Assembly (NCBI GenBank): GCA_013361525.1
Contig: JABFXY010000108.1
Coordinates: forward strand, 1 to 64,000
Direction: 5' to 3'
Length of the DNA: 64,000 nt
Source: Polyangiaceae bacterium
GTDB taxonomy: Bacteria; Myxococcota_A; Polyangia; Polyangiales; Polyangiaceae
A program made the position numbers and the translations under genes. The notes below the pieces were generated by a model. It saw only the letters and a program-made list of their open reading frames with translations. It was not told where the DNA came from and searched no databases. This document shows, one piece after another, positions 1 through 8,331 of this stretch (positions are counted from its first letter, which is position 1; the number at the start of each line of letters is the position of its first letter).

Positions 1-16
1 GAAGATCGAGGCTGCA

Positions 17-128
17 ATTTCTCCCCCCAACCCCCCCCACTTCGTGTGGGGGGCTTTTCGTTGTGAAGGGTGTGCCCGCGAAAACGTGTTCCCCCCTCAC
101 GAAGTGAGGGGGGCTAGGGGGGAGAAAT
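17..128. repeat. Large imperfect inverted repeat made of two nested hairpins
   Basis: The left part (17-53) and right part (91-128) are imperfect reverse complements of each other. Each also folds on itself: 33-40 pairs with 46-53 around a 5-nt loop, and 91-100 pairs perfectly with 104-113 around the loop GAA. The first hairpin is followed by a short T run (55-58), so it could end transcription of whatever gene lies left of the window. It sits directly upstream of tssJ. I infer a terminator or mobile palindromic element; no coding sequence is visible in 1-197. Confidence 0.6.
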
Positions 129-197
129 AGCGGCCCCAACATTTCCCCTTATTTGGACCTCTCGATCTCTTTTATGGTTAGGTGACGCCGCGCTCCC

Positions 198-848
198 ATG
201 GCCATGCTCAAAGACCGCTGGATTCGCCGCATCTCTGCCTGCATCGCCACGGGGCTGCTGCTCGGATCGGCTGCGGCCATCACGATTGCGACCGGGTGCT
301 CGTCCGCTCCTCCGCCGGTCGAGCCGCCGAAGCCCTGCGACAAGCAGATCGTGACGCTCGACATCTACGCGGCGACCAACGTCAACCCGAACGAAAACGG
401 CAACCCGCGCCCGGTCGTCGTTCGGCTCTATCAGTTGACGAGCGATCTGAACCTGCAAAACGCTCGCTACGACGACGTGCTGCTGCACCCCGAGGAAGCG
501 CTCGGGAAGGACATTCAGAAGGTCGACGAGGTCAGCGTCTTCCCGAGCGACCACCTGCAGATCAAGTTCGAGCGCATCAAAGAGGCCTCGTACCTCGCGG
601 GTGTCGCGCTGTTCCACGGGCCGAAAGGCCAAAGCTGGAAGACCTTCTACGAGTTCCCCCTCGCGCCGGGTGAAGCCGCCTGCGGTGGCCGTGACGCAGG
701 GGTCGGCGGGGTCGCCGATCCGCGGACGGCGTTCTTCCTCGAGGGCGCCAAGATCGACAACGGCGCGCAGATGGACGAGTCGATGTTTACGAGCTCGAAG
801 CCCGTCCGGAAGCTCAACCTGCCCAAGAAGTCCGCCGCCGCTCCCTGA
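198..848 (+). CDS. tssJ: T6SS outer-membrane lipoprotein TssJ
   Basis: This 216-residue protein begins with a hydrophobic lipoprotein signal ending in a lipobox (IATGC, acylated Cys34) and a Pro-rich tether. The body has the TssJ pattern of a small beta-sandwich: an early VTLDIYAATNVNPN strand region, then a PVVVRLYQL segment, and a late strand pair around AGVALFHG. In the family, TssJ anchors the TssL-TssM membrane complex to the outer membrane. It is the first gene of the core T6SS run and is followed by tssK after about 217 bp. An alternative start is Met3 at 204. The assignment rests on the fold pattern plus synteny, because TssJ is a low-identity family. Confidence 0.88.
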   Translation: MAMLKDRWIRRISACIATGLLLGSAAAITIATGCSSAPPPVEPPKPCDKQIVTLDIYAATNVNPNENGNPRPVVVRLYQLTSDLNLQNARYDDVLLHPEEALGKDIQKVDEVSVFPSDHLQIKFERIKEASYLAGVALFHGPKGQSWKTFYEFPLAPGEAACGGRDAGVGGVADPRTAFFLEGAKIDNGAQMDESMFTSSKPVRKLNLPKKSAAAP

Positions 849-1065
849 TTTCTCGCGCGCGCACTTCTTTTTTCGCGCGCGCACGACGGCTCGGGTCCCG
901 CCTGTAAGGGTGTTCCCTTCGGTCGCACTTGGCACCCAAGCCTGTGCGCGCCCTGTTCCGGCCTGGTGCATGGTGCCGACGGTGGCCGATGGCCGCCTCC
1001 TGATGGACCGTCGTTTCTCGGTCTGGCAGTTCGTGGGGCGTTGCTGATACATCTATGGCCGCCCG

Positions 1066-2424
1066 ATGATTCAACCGCGCAAGCTCGTCTGGACGGAGGG
1101 GTTGTTCATGACCCCCCAGCACCTGCAGCAGAGTGACGCGTACCACGAGGCGATGGTGCACTCGCGCGTGCACTCCATCGTGCCCTACGACTGGGGCATC
1201 ACCGATGTGCAGTTCGACGAACGAGCGCTCACGGCTGGCCAGGTTCGCGTCACCAAGTGCCACGGCATCTTTCAAGACGGTACGCCGTTCTATGTCGGTG
1301 ACCGCGGCGAAGACGTCGTCGAAGCGCGCCCGCTCGAGGGAGCGTTCCCGGCGGCGCTCGAGGCGCTCGATGTGTTCATCGCGCTGCCGATCGTGCGCGA
1401 TACCGCCGCGAACGTCGCGATGGATCCTGCCAAAGCGGGGCCCGCGCAGCGGCTCGTCGCGGCGCAGGTCTCCGTGCCGGACGTGAACACCGGCCGAAAC
1501 GAGACGTCGGTCACGTGGGGCCGATCGAACCTGAAGATCCTCTTCGGGACGGAGGCGCGCGACGCCTTCGAGACCATCCGCATCGCGCAGCTGGTTCGCG
1601 ACCGAACCGGCGCGATCGTCCTGCGAAAGAACTTCATCCCGCCGATCCTCCGCATGCGGACGAGCGAACATCTGATGTCCGGGATGCGCCGCGTGCTCAG
1701 CGCCATGGTCGGCAAGCAGAAGGCCCTCGCCGAAGGCCGGCGCATGCGCACCGCTGCCTCGGTCGACTTCCAGGCTTCCGATACGGCGAAGTTCTGGATG
1801 CTCCACACGATGAACTCGTACATCCCGCTGACCTCGCACATGGTCGATCACGGGACGGCCCACCCGGAGCACGCCTTCACCATGCTCGCGTCGCTCATCG
1901 GTGAGCTCTGCACGTTCTCTCCCGACGGTGACCCGACGACGATCCCGAAGTTCAACTACCTCGAGCTCGGCGACGTCTTCGATCCGGTCTTCGACCGCGC
2001 GCTGTCGCTCATCTCCAACGTCCTCGCGGAGAACTTCATCGTCGTGCCGCTCGAAAAGCGCGACGACGGCATGTACCTCGGCAAGTTCGAGGACCCGAAG
2101 ATCCCCCGCACACACGAGTTCTTCCTCGAGGCGAAGGGCATCGACGAAGGCACGCTGCGCGAGCGGCTGCCGCGTCTGCTCAAGGTCGGCTCGTGGACCC
2201 AGATCGGGTACATCCTCAACGCCGCCATGCCGGGCGTCCGCGTGTCGGTCGAGTATCGGCCCCCGGGGGCGATCCCGATCAAGCCGGGTCTCGTCTACCT
2301 CCGGGTAGAGCAGGCTGGCGATTACTGGAACGACATCCTCGGCTCTGGCACGATCGCGATCTACCAGCCGATCGAACCCCAGAAAGTCGACATGAGGCTC
2401 ATCGGCGTGCAGGTTCAGAAGTAG
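1066..2424 (+). CDS. tssK: T6SS baseplate subunit TssK
   Basis: The 452-residue product opens with the characteristic TssK N-terminus (KLVWTEGLFMTPQHLQQ), which in known TssK proteins forms the shell domain that contacts the TssFG wedge. The length matches the family (about 440-450 residues). TssK trimers link the baseplate to the cytoplasmic domains of TssL and TssM, and those two genes follow immediately. The interval from 849 to 1065 upstream contains no gene, only two GC-rich direct repeats. The start at 1066 is the only one that keeps the conserved N-terminus complete. Confidence 0.95.
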   Translation: MIQPRKLVWTEGLFMTPQHLQQSDAYHEAMVHSRVHSIVPYDWGITDVQFDERALTAGQVRVTKCHGIFQDGTPFYVGDRGEDVVEARPLEGAFPAALEALDVFIALPIVRDTAANVAMDPAKAGPAQRLVAAQVSVPDVNTGRNETSVTWGRSNLKILFGTEARDAFETIRIAQLVRDRTGAIVLRKNFIPPILRMRTSEHLMSGMRRVLSAMVGKQKALAEGRRMRTAASVDFQASDTAKFWMLHTMNSYIPLTSHMVDHGTAHPEHAFTMLASLIGELCTFSPDGDPTTIPKFNYLELGDVFDPVFDRALSLISNVLAENFIVVPLEKRDDGMYLGKFEDPKIPRTHEFFLEAKGIDEGTLRERLPRLLKVGSWTQIGYILNAAMPGVRVSVEYRPPGAIPIKPGLVYLRVEQAGDYWNDILGSGTIAIYQPIEPQKVDMRLIGVQVQK

Positions 2425-2448
2425 TTCTGTCCGTTCCAAGGCGGCCTT

Positions 2449-3123
2449 ATGTCCACGATGTCGCAGACGATGTACTGGGTTTGCTCGGATGTGCTCTCGC
2501 TCATCCTGCAGCTGCGAAACTCGCGCGATCTCCCTGCGCCGGACATCCTTCAGCGACGCGTGCTCGGCCTGTTCGAGACGATGATGCAGAACGGTCGCGA
2601 GCAGCGGATCCCCGAGCAGGACATGATCGACGCGAAGTTCGCGCTCGCCGCGTTCGCCGACGAGGTCATCTACCACTCGACGTGGCCGGGCAAGACGCAG
2701 TGGCTGTCGAACCCGCTGCAGCTCCAGTTCTTCGGCATCAACACCGCCGGTGACGGCTTCTTCGTCAACCTCGACAACCTTCACGGCCAGCGCGGCCGTA
2801 ACCACGTCGCGCAGATCTACTTCCTGTGTTTGGCGCTCGGTTTCCAAGGCAAATTCCGCCTGCGAAACCAAGAGGGTCTGCAGCAGGTCGTCGAAGGTCT
2901 CGGCAACTACGTCGCCGTCCAAGAGGGCGGCGGTGACCTCCTCGCGCCCAACGCGGAGCGCAAAGACGCGGGGGCCGGTGTCGTCCGTCGCGAGCTTCCG
3001 TTCGTCGGCATCGCGATCGGGATCCTCGTCGTGGCCGTCCTCGTGGTCGTCGGCCTCAGGTTGGCCATCGGCAGCGCCGCGGACGAGACGGCCTCCGAAA
3101 TCAACAAATTGATCTCGAATTAG
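2449..3123 (+). CDS. tssL: T6SS membrane-complex protein TssL (DotU/IcmH family)
   Basis: The 224-residue protein has the DotU cytoplasmic helical domain (AFADEVIYHSTWPGKTQW and the DNLHG region, then the FLCLALGFQGKFR helix), followed by one C-terminal transmembrane segment (about residues 183-206: IAIGILVVAVLVVVGLRLAI). This is the short, C-tail-anchored form without a peptidoglycan-binding extension. In the T6SS, TssL sits in the inner membrane with TssM and docks TssK and the baseplate. It lies 24 bp after tssK and 115 bp before tssM. Confidence 0.94.
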   Translation: MSTMSQTMYWVCSDVLSLILQLRNSRDLPAPDILQRRVLGLFETMMQNGREQRIPEQDMIDAKFALAAFADEVIYHSTWPGKTQWLSNPLQLQFFGINTAGDGFFVNLDNLHGQRGRNHVAQIYFLCLALGFQGKFRLRNQEGLQQVVEGLGNYVAVQEGGGDLLAPNAERKDAGAGVVRRELPFVGIAIGILVVAVLVVVGLRLAIGSAADETASEINKLISN

Positions 3124-3200
3124 GCTCCTTTTCGGTTAGCGCCATAGCAGGCACGCCCGCCGCTCCCACACAAAAAGACGGCGGACAAAGATCAAAAGTT

Positions 3201-3219
3201 GGCTCCCGCTCAGGGAGCC
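3201..3219 (+). terminator. Small hairpin between tssL and tssM
   Basis: A perfect 7-bp stem (3201-3207 with 3213-3219, loop of 5) lies in the 115-bp gap between tssL and tssM and is followed by a pyrimidine-rich TTCATCATTTC. It could attenuate the operon or protect an mRNA end. There is no strong T tract, so a full terminator is unlikely. Confidence 0.3.
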
Positions 3220-3238
3220 TTCATCATTTCGCTCGACC

Positions 3239-6200
3239 ATGTGGCTCTGGATCCTCGGCATACTCATCATCTTCGCCGTCTGGACGCTCTGGTTCTTGTT
3301 CCCACCGGACGAGAGCGGCGCTGGTGAGCTGATCCCGACATGGCTGGCGATCACCGTCAGCGCGGTCGTGCTCGGTCTCTTGATCGCGCTCTGGCTGATT
3401 CGCCGGATCCGGGCCGCCCGCGCGGCGCGTGCGCTCGAGAAGGCGATCGCGCAGCAGGCACAAGAACAAGCGCTCAACGCGAAGCCGGAAGAACGCGAAG
3501 AGATCCAGGCGCTCTATCGCCAGATCGCGGAGGGCATCAACGCCCTCAAAGCGTCGAAGCTGGGCGGCGGACGCAAAGGCGAGCACGCTCTCTACGCGTT
3601 GCCTTGGTATGCGATCGTCGGTCCACCCGGCGCGGGTAAGACGACGGCGATTCGGCACTCGGGGCTGCAATTCCCATTTTTGGATCCGCAGTCCGGCGGC
3701 GCGGTGAAGGGCGTCGGCGGCACCCGTAACTGCGATTGGTGGTTCACCAACGAGGCGATCCTCCTCGATACCGCAGGCCGCTACACGACCGAGGCCGACG
3801 ATCGCGACGAGTGGGTCGCCTTCCTCGAGCAGCTCGTCAAATACCGCCCGGAGAAGCCCCTCAACGGCGTGCTCGTCGCCGTCAGCGTGAGCGAGCTCTT
3901 GGACGCGACCGAGGATCAGATCCGGGCCACGGGCGCGAAGGTCCGCGCCCGCGTGGACGAGATGCAGGCGACGCTGAAGATGACGCTCCCGGTCTACGTG
4001 CTCTTCACGAAGACCGACCTCGTCGCCGGCTTCACCGAGTTCTTCGGCGACCTCCGAAAGAGCGAGCGCGGCCAGCCCTGGGGCGCGACGTTCAACCTCC
4101 GCGATGCGAAGGCGGAGCCGGGGCGGATGTTCGAGCGCGAGTTCGACACCCTGGTCGAGCGCGTCCACGAACGCGTTACGAAGCGCATCAACAACGAGAA
4201 GTCGCGCGCCGCGAAGGAGCGCATCTACCAGTTCCCGCTCGAGTTCGCGGCCATCAAGCGCAACCTCGCGGACTTCATGCAGGCGGCGTTCGCGCCGATG
4301 GCCGCGGCCACGGGCAAGGACGCGAAGGTCGGCGGATCGATGCCGGATCCGATCCTCCGCGGCTTCTACTTCACCAGCGGTACGCAGGAGGGCAAACCCC
4401 TCGATCGCGTCGTCGGCGCCATGGGCCGTGCGTTCGGTCTGAAGGGGAGCATCCAGGAAGAGCCCGAGCAGAAGGAGTCACGCAGCTACTTCCTGCGCGA
4501 CGTCTTCTTGAAGGTCGTCTTCCCGGACCAGAACGTCGCGGCGATGAGCCAAGCGGAGATTCGGCGCCGCTTGCTGCAGAAGCTGGCGTTCGCCGCCGGC
4601 GCCATCGCACTCGCGATGTTGTTCACGATCCCCGCGGTGGTCTCGTACTTCAACAACCGCGACCTCGTCACGAAGACCCAGCGGGTCGCGGCCGACACCG
4701 GGAAGATCGATTGGCCCGGTCCGGGCAGCTCCTACGACAAGGTGCAGCGCCTCGACGAGCTCCGCGATCACCTCGAGAAGCTCAAGGACTGGAACGACAA
4801 CGGCAAGCCCATCTCGTACTCGTGGTTCATGTATCGCGGCGAGGACCTCTTCGAGCCCACGAAGAACCTCTACGTGTCGAGCCTCCAAGAGGGCTTCGTC
4901 AAGCCGACCAAGCTCGAGCTCGAGCGGCGCGTGAAGGCCGTCACGGGGCAGGATTACCTCCCCGACTACAACAACCTGAAGACGTATCTCCTCCTCGAGG
5001 ACACGGCGCGCCTCAAAGATCCGGAGTACTTCGAGTTCCAGGTCTCGCGCCTCACGCAGATTTGGGGCGAGCTTCTGTCGCGTACGTCGGGTGGCGTCGG
5101 CGAGGAAGAGCTCAAGCGCAAGATCGGCCCCCACGTGCGGTTCTTCATCTCGCTGCAGCGCGACGGAAATACGCCGGGCTTGCCCGGGGATCCGAAGACC
5201 ATCGCCGCCGCACGGGAGCGCCTTCGCAGCGCCGACCAAGAGCAGGCGTACTACGATTTGTTCGTCCGCGCGCGCAACGAAGAGAAGATCGACCCGACCA
5301 AGCCCGACGGCGACAAGACGAACCTCAAGTATCCGCCCATCGCGCTCGAAGACATCTTCGCGGATCGCCCCGAGGTGCAGACCGTTCTTTCGTCGAAGGA
5401 CGCGGTCGAGGTGAAGAAGAAGGCGTTCCAGGTCGAGGGCGCGTTCACCGCAGAAGCCTTCAAGGTGATCGACAAGCTCCTCTCCGACGAGGCAGCGAAG
5501 CTCCTCGAGCGCGAAGCCTGGGTCGTCCCATACGATCGCGAGGAGAAGCTCGCCCAAGAGGACATCGAGAAGCGTCTCAAGGGCGTGCGCAAGCGCTACG
5601 AGGACGCGTACATAGCGGCGTGGCGCGACCTCTTCATCGACGTCAACACGAAGATCCCGGAGACGAACGCGGCAGCGATCTCCGAGTACAAGATCCTCTC
5701 GACGCCGGATTGGCCGTACCAGCGGCTCATCCAGGCCCTGTCCGACAACACGCAGTTCCAGGACGAGAAGGTCCCGGCTGGGCTCACGAGCGACGGCGGC
5801 GTCATCGATCAGATCAAGACGCGGGTGAAGCGACGCTTCACGACGAAGACGAACCTGAGCATCGACGAGCTTATCGCCGCGCAGGATCTCTCGAGCAAGG
5901 AGCGCATCAAGCGCACCTTCGAGACGGTCGTGAAGTTCGGCCTCACGCAGCCTTACGTTCCGCCGCCGGCCGCGGAAGACGGCAGCCGTCCGCCGCCGCC
6001 GCCGCAGCAGGAGCCCGAGCTCAACAAGTACGTCGCCCACCTCGAGAAGCTCTCGAGCGAGATGCAGATCATCGAGGAAGGCCCGCTCAACACCGAGACG
6101 GCCGAGGCGACGAAGCTCTTCACCCAGGCGGTGAAGGACACCGAGGCGATGATCCTGAAGCTCGACAAGCGCGGTCAGGACATGATGCGCGAGATGCTCC

Positions 6201-7048
6201 TGAACCCGCTTCGTCAGGGCTACAAGGCGTACATCAAAGGTGCGGGCGGCGCGGCCAGCGGCCTCTGGGAGGTCATGGTTTGGCCGCACTACCGCGACAA
6301 GATCAAGGACCGTTACCCCTTCAACCTCGCGGCGAAGCGTGACGCGTCGCTCGAAGACGCGAAGCTCTTCTTCAAACCGAAGGGCGTCCTCTGGGGCTTC
6401 TACGAAAAGTACCTCGCGAACTTCCACCGCAAGCAGGACCACGATTTCATCCCGGTCTCGTTCCTCCAAGGCGGCGGGGAGAAGCAGGGCGCGGGCGGGC
6501 CGGCGAAGAAGGCGCGCGGCTCCACGCCGTTCAACCCGCTCATGTACAACTGCCTCAAGCGGGCGGACGAGATCACCGACGCGCTTTGGGGTCCCGAAGG
6601 CGCCGAGGATCAGCCGCAGGTCAAATTCCAAATCAACCTGAAGACGGTGAGCCCGATCGTGAGCGACGTCGTCTTCTCGGTGGACGGTCAGAAGCGCACG
6701 TACCGTAACGAGAAGGAGTTCTGGTACGAGTTCTCCTGGCCGGGCGAGGAGCGACACGGCGCGAGCATCCAGCTGCGCGGCGCCGGCGGCCTCGACGAGG
6801 AGATCGTTCGCGACGGTCCGTGGGGCATCTTCCGGCTCTTCGAGGCGGCCGACAAGATCACCGCCGTGAAGGAAAGCGACGAAGAGTTCCTCGTCACGTG
6901 GACGATGAGCGCGCCGCCGGTCACCGTCGTCATGCAGGTCCGGCCGCGTCGAGGCAACCATCCCTTCCCGCTGAGCTTCTTCCGCAACACGAACTGCCCG
7001 CCGAGCATCGGCGACAAGTTCGGCGGCGGGGACAAAGAGAAGAACTGA
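3239..7048 (+). CDS. tssM: T6SS membrane-complex protein TssM (IcmF family)
   Basis: The 1269-residue protein has two N-terminal membrane segments (within residues 1-60), a cytoplasmic domain with an intact P-loop (GPPGAGKT, residues 128-135) and a GTPase-like LLDTAGRY motif about 50 residues later. A third membrane segment lies around residues 444-472, followed by a long periplasmic region ending in the IcmF C-terminal beta domain. TssM spans the inner membrane, binds TssJ in the periplasm and forms the channel with TssL. A proline-rich insert (EDGSRPPPPPQQEPE) near residues 915-930 looks like a flexible linker. Length is within the family range of about 1100-1300. Confidence 0.96.
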   Translation: MWLWILGILIIFAVWTLWFLFPPDESGAGELIPTWLAITVSAVVLGLLIALWLIRRIRAARAARALEKAIAQQAQEQALNAKPEEREEIQALYRQIAEGINALKASKLGGGRKGEHALYALPWYAIVGPPGAGKTTAIRHSGLQFPFLDPQSGGAVKGVGGTRNCDWWFTNEAILLDTAGRYTTEADDRDEWVAFLEQLVKYRPEKPLNGVLVAVSVSELLDATEDQIRATGAKVRARVDEMQATLKMTLPVYVLFTKTDLVAGFTEFFGDLRKSERGQPWGATFNLRDAKAEPGRMFEREFDTLVERVHERVTKRINNEKSRAAKERIYQFPLEFAAIKRNLADFMQAAFAPMAAATGKDAKVGGSMPDPILRGFYFTSGTQEGKPLDRVVGAMGRAFGLKGSIQEEPEQKESRSYFLRDVFLKVVFPDQNVAAMSQAEIRRRLLQKLAFAAGAIALAMLFTIPAVVSYFNNRDLVTKTQRVAADTGKIDWPGPGSSYDKVQRLDELRDHLEKLKDWNDNGKPISYSWFMYRGEDLFEPTKNLYVSSLQEGFVKPTKLELERRVKAVTGQDYLPDYNNLKTYLLLEDTARLKDPEYFEFQVSRLTQIWGELLSRTSGGVGEEELKRKIGPHVRFFISLQRDGNTPGLPGDPKTIAAARERLRSADQEQAYYDLFVRARNEEKIDPTKPDGDKTNLKYPPIALEDIFADRPEVQTVLSSKDAVEVKKKAFQVEGAFTAEAFKVIDKLLSDEAAKLLEREAWVVPYDREEKLAQEDIEKRLKGVRKRYEDAYIAAWRDLFIDVNTKIPETNAAAISEYKILSTPDWPYQRLIQALSDNTQFQDEKVPAGLTSDGGVIDQIKTRVKRRFTTKTNLSIDELIAAQDLSSKERIKRTFETVVKFGLTQPYVPPPAAEDGSRPPPPPQQEPELNKYVAHLEKLSSEMQIIEEGPLNTETAEATKLFTQAVKDTEAMILKLDKRGQDMMREMLLNPLRQGYKAYIKGAGGAASGLWEVMVWPHYRDKIKDRYPFNLAAKRDASLEDAKLFFKPKGVLWGFYEKYLANFHRKQDHDFIPVSFLQGGGEKQGAGGPAKKARGSTPFNPLMYNCLKRADEITDALWGPEGAEDQPQVKFQINLKTVSPIVSDVVFSVDGQKRTYRNEKEFWYEFSWPGEERHGASIQLRGAGGLDEEIVRDGPWGIFRLFEAADKITAVKESDEEFLVTWTMSAPPVTVVMQVRPRRGNHPFPLSFFRNTNCPPSIGDKFGGGDKEKN

Positions 7049-7070
7049 CGACCCGCCCTCGAATGGGAAT

Positions 7071-7112
7071 GGCGCGCGCTCCTGCCGGTTGCCGAAAGGA
7101 ACGCGCGCGCCC
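7071..7112 (+). terminator. GC-rich hairpin after tssM
   Basis: The segments 7071-7082 and 7098-7112 are near-perfect reverse complements (GCGCGC core), followed by CCCTTTCGTTCG. It lies between tssM and tagF. It may separate the upper and lower halves of the core operon, but the following T content is weak. Confidence 0.35.
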
Positions 7113-7162
7113 CTTTCGTTCGCGCACGACCTCGTGACAATGGTGTAGCCTGCGGGGGCCTC

Positions 7163-8134
7163 ATGTTTTGGCGCAAAAAGAAGCCGTCGGGCCCGCCCCT
7201 CGTGGGGTGCTTCGGCAAACTCCCCGCGACGGGAGACTTCATTCGCCACAACGCGGGCGGAGACGAGCTGGCCGCCTTCGACCGATGGCTCGGCGCCGCG
7301 ATGGACTTCGCGCAGCGCAGCCTCGGGAACGGGTTCGAGCCCGTCTACCAGCGAGCCGTCGGCCTTTTCATCTTCCGCGGCGACACGAAAGGCGACGAAG
7401 AGCCCTCGCGCGCGCTGGTCGGCGCTTGGGCCGCGAGCGGCGACAGCGCTGGGCGCCTTTATCCGATGGTCGTGTTTGCTTCGTACGACTACGGCCAGCT
7501 CGTGAACCTCGGCGCCGCCGCGCCGGTCGCGCTCTGGCGCTTCCTCACCGGCGCCTACGAGATCGCGACCCAAGGTCGCGCGTGGCCGGTTCAGACCTTC
7601 ATCGACCGCGTCGGGCGCCTCGAGGTGCCGAACATCGAAGACGCGGAGGGCGTCTGCGCGACGTATCGGAAGTGGCTCATGGACAACACCATGAAGGCCC
7701 TCTGGGAGACGGGCTTCGGCAGCGACGCGAGCCGCTTCTGGGTGCTGTCGAGCGTCATGGAGTCGGTCGAGCCGTTCCGCGGCAAAGAGCTGCCGCAGAC
7801 GGGCCTCGCGCTCCGCATGCCGATCGGCGCAGGCGACGCCTACGCGACCGCCGTTTGGATCGACATGGTGCTCCGCGTCTCGCGGTGGAAGCACACGCTG
7901 CTCAATACCTTTTGGACGCCTCAACAGACGGCGCTGCTTCACCTCGGCCCGCCCCACGTCGGGTCGCTGCGCGAGGTGTTGTCCCCGACGGGGCACGCCG
8001 ACCACGTTGCGGAGCTCTGCGGCCTGCCGACGTTCGATGAAAAAACGGCGCGATCCCGGCTTCGATCGGAGCTCGACGCGGCCGTCGCCGTCACCGATCA
8101 GCCGATCATGCAGTTTCTTCGCGCACTCGACTGA
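7163..8134 (+). CDS. tagF: T6SS-associated protein TagF
   Basis: The 323-residue product starts with the TagF signature (GCFGKLPATGDFIRHN) and continues with the typical DRWLGAAMD and GRLYPMVVF segments. TagF proteins repress T6SS activity after translation, in some species by binding Fha or other assembly factors. TagF domains are often fused to a PppA phosphatase; here there is a TagF region with a C-terminal extension of about 150 residues and no recognisable phosphatase motifs. It lies within the core operon, 115 bp after tssM. Confidence 0.9.
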   Translation: MFWRKKKPSGPPLVGCFGKLPATGDFIRHNAGGDELAAFDRWLGAAMDFAQRSLGNGFEPVYQRAVGLFIFRGDTKGDEEPSRALVGAWAASGDSAGRLYPMVVFASYDYGQLVNLGAAAPVALWRFLTGAYEIATQGRAWPVQTFIDRVGRLEVPNIEDAEGVCATYRKWLMDNTMKALWETGFGSDASRFWVLSSVMESVEPFRGKELPQTGLALRMPIGAGDAYATAVWIDMVLRVSRWKHTLLNTFWTPQQTALLHLGPPHVGSLREVLSPTGHADHVAELCGLPTFDEKTARSRLRSELDAAVAVTDQPIMQFLRALD

Positions 8135-8212
8135 GCCGTTTCTCGAGCGCTCGGGCTAGGGCCGGCCACGACCCGGCGTACTCACAGGTGGGGTGAAATT
8201 TTTCGCAATCGA

Positions 8213-8230
8213 CATCTGCGAAAGCAGATG
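8213..8230 (+). promoter_or_regulatory. GAAA-tetraloop hairpin upstream of tssA
   Basis: A perfect 7-bp stem (CATCTGC with GCAGATG) closes a GAAA tetraloop about 100 bp before tssA, in an AT-richer stretch of the 197-bp gap after tagF. It probably acts in the 5' leader of a tssA transcript, or as a weak terminator. No recognisable sigma-54 element was seen here. Confidence 0.3.
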
Positions 8231-8331
8231 ATCGTTGCGGATTATCGCTATGCTTCGCGATTCGGTGGTGGTGGGAGCGCCGCGAGCAGCGAAGTGTCCT
8301 TTGTTCTGTCGATGAGCGGCAGGGAGAATCG

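Noticed and set aside
853..884. Two direct repeats TCGCGCGCGCAC between tssJ and tssK
   Set aside because: Simple CG alternation in a GC-rich genome; no symmetry or position suggests function beyond chance.
814..2922. Long antisense open frame over tssK and tssL
   Set aside because: It is a reverse-strand shadow of GC-rich genes, Arg/Asp/Glu/Val-rich without any family pattern, while the + strand has clear TssK and TssL.
4478..8005. 1175-codon antisense open frame over tssM and tagF
   Set aside because: Its composition is the typical shadow type and the true genes are unmistakable on the + strand.
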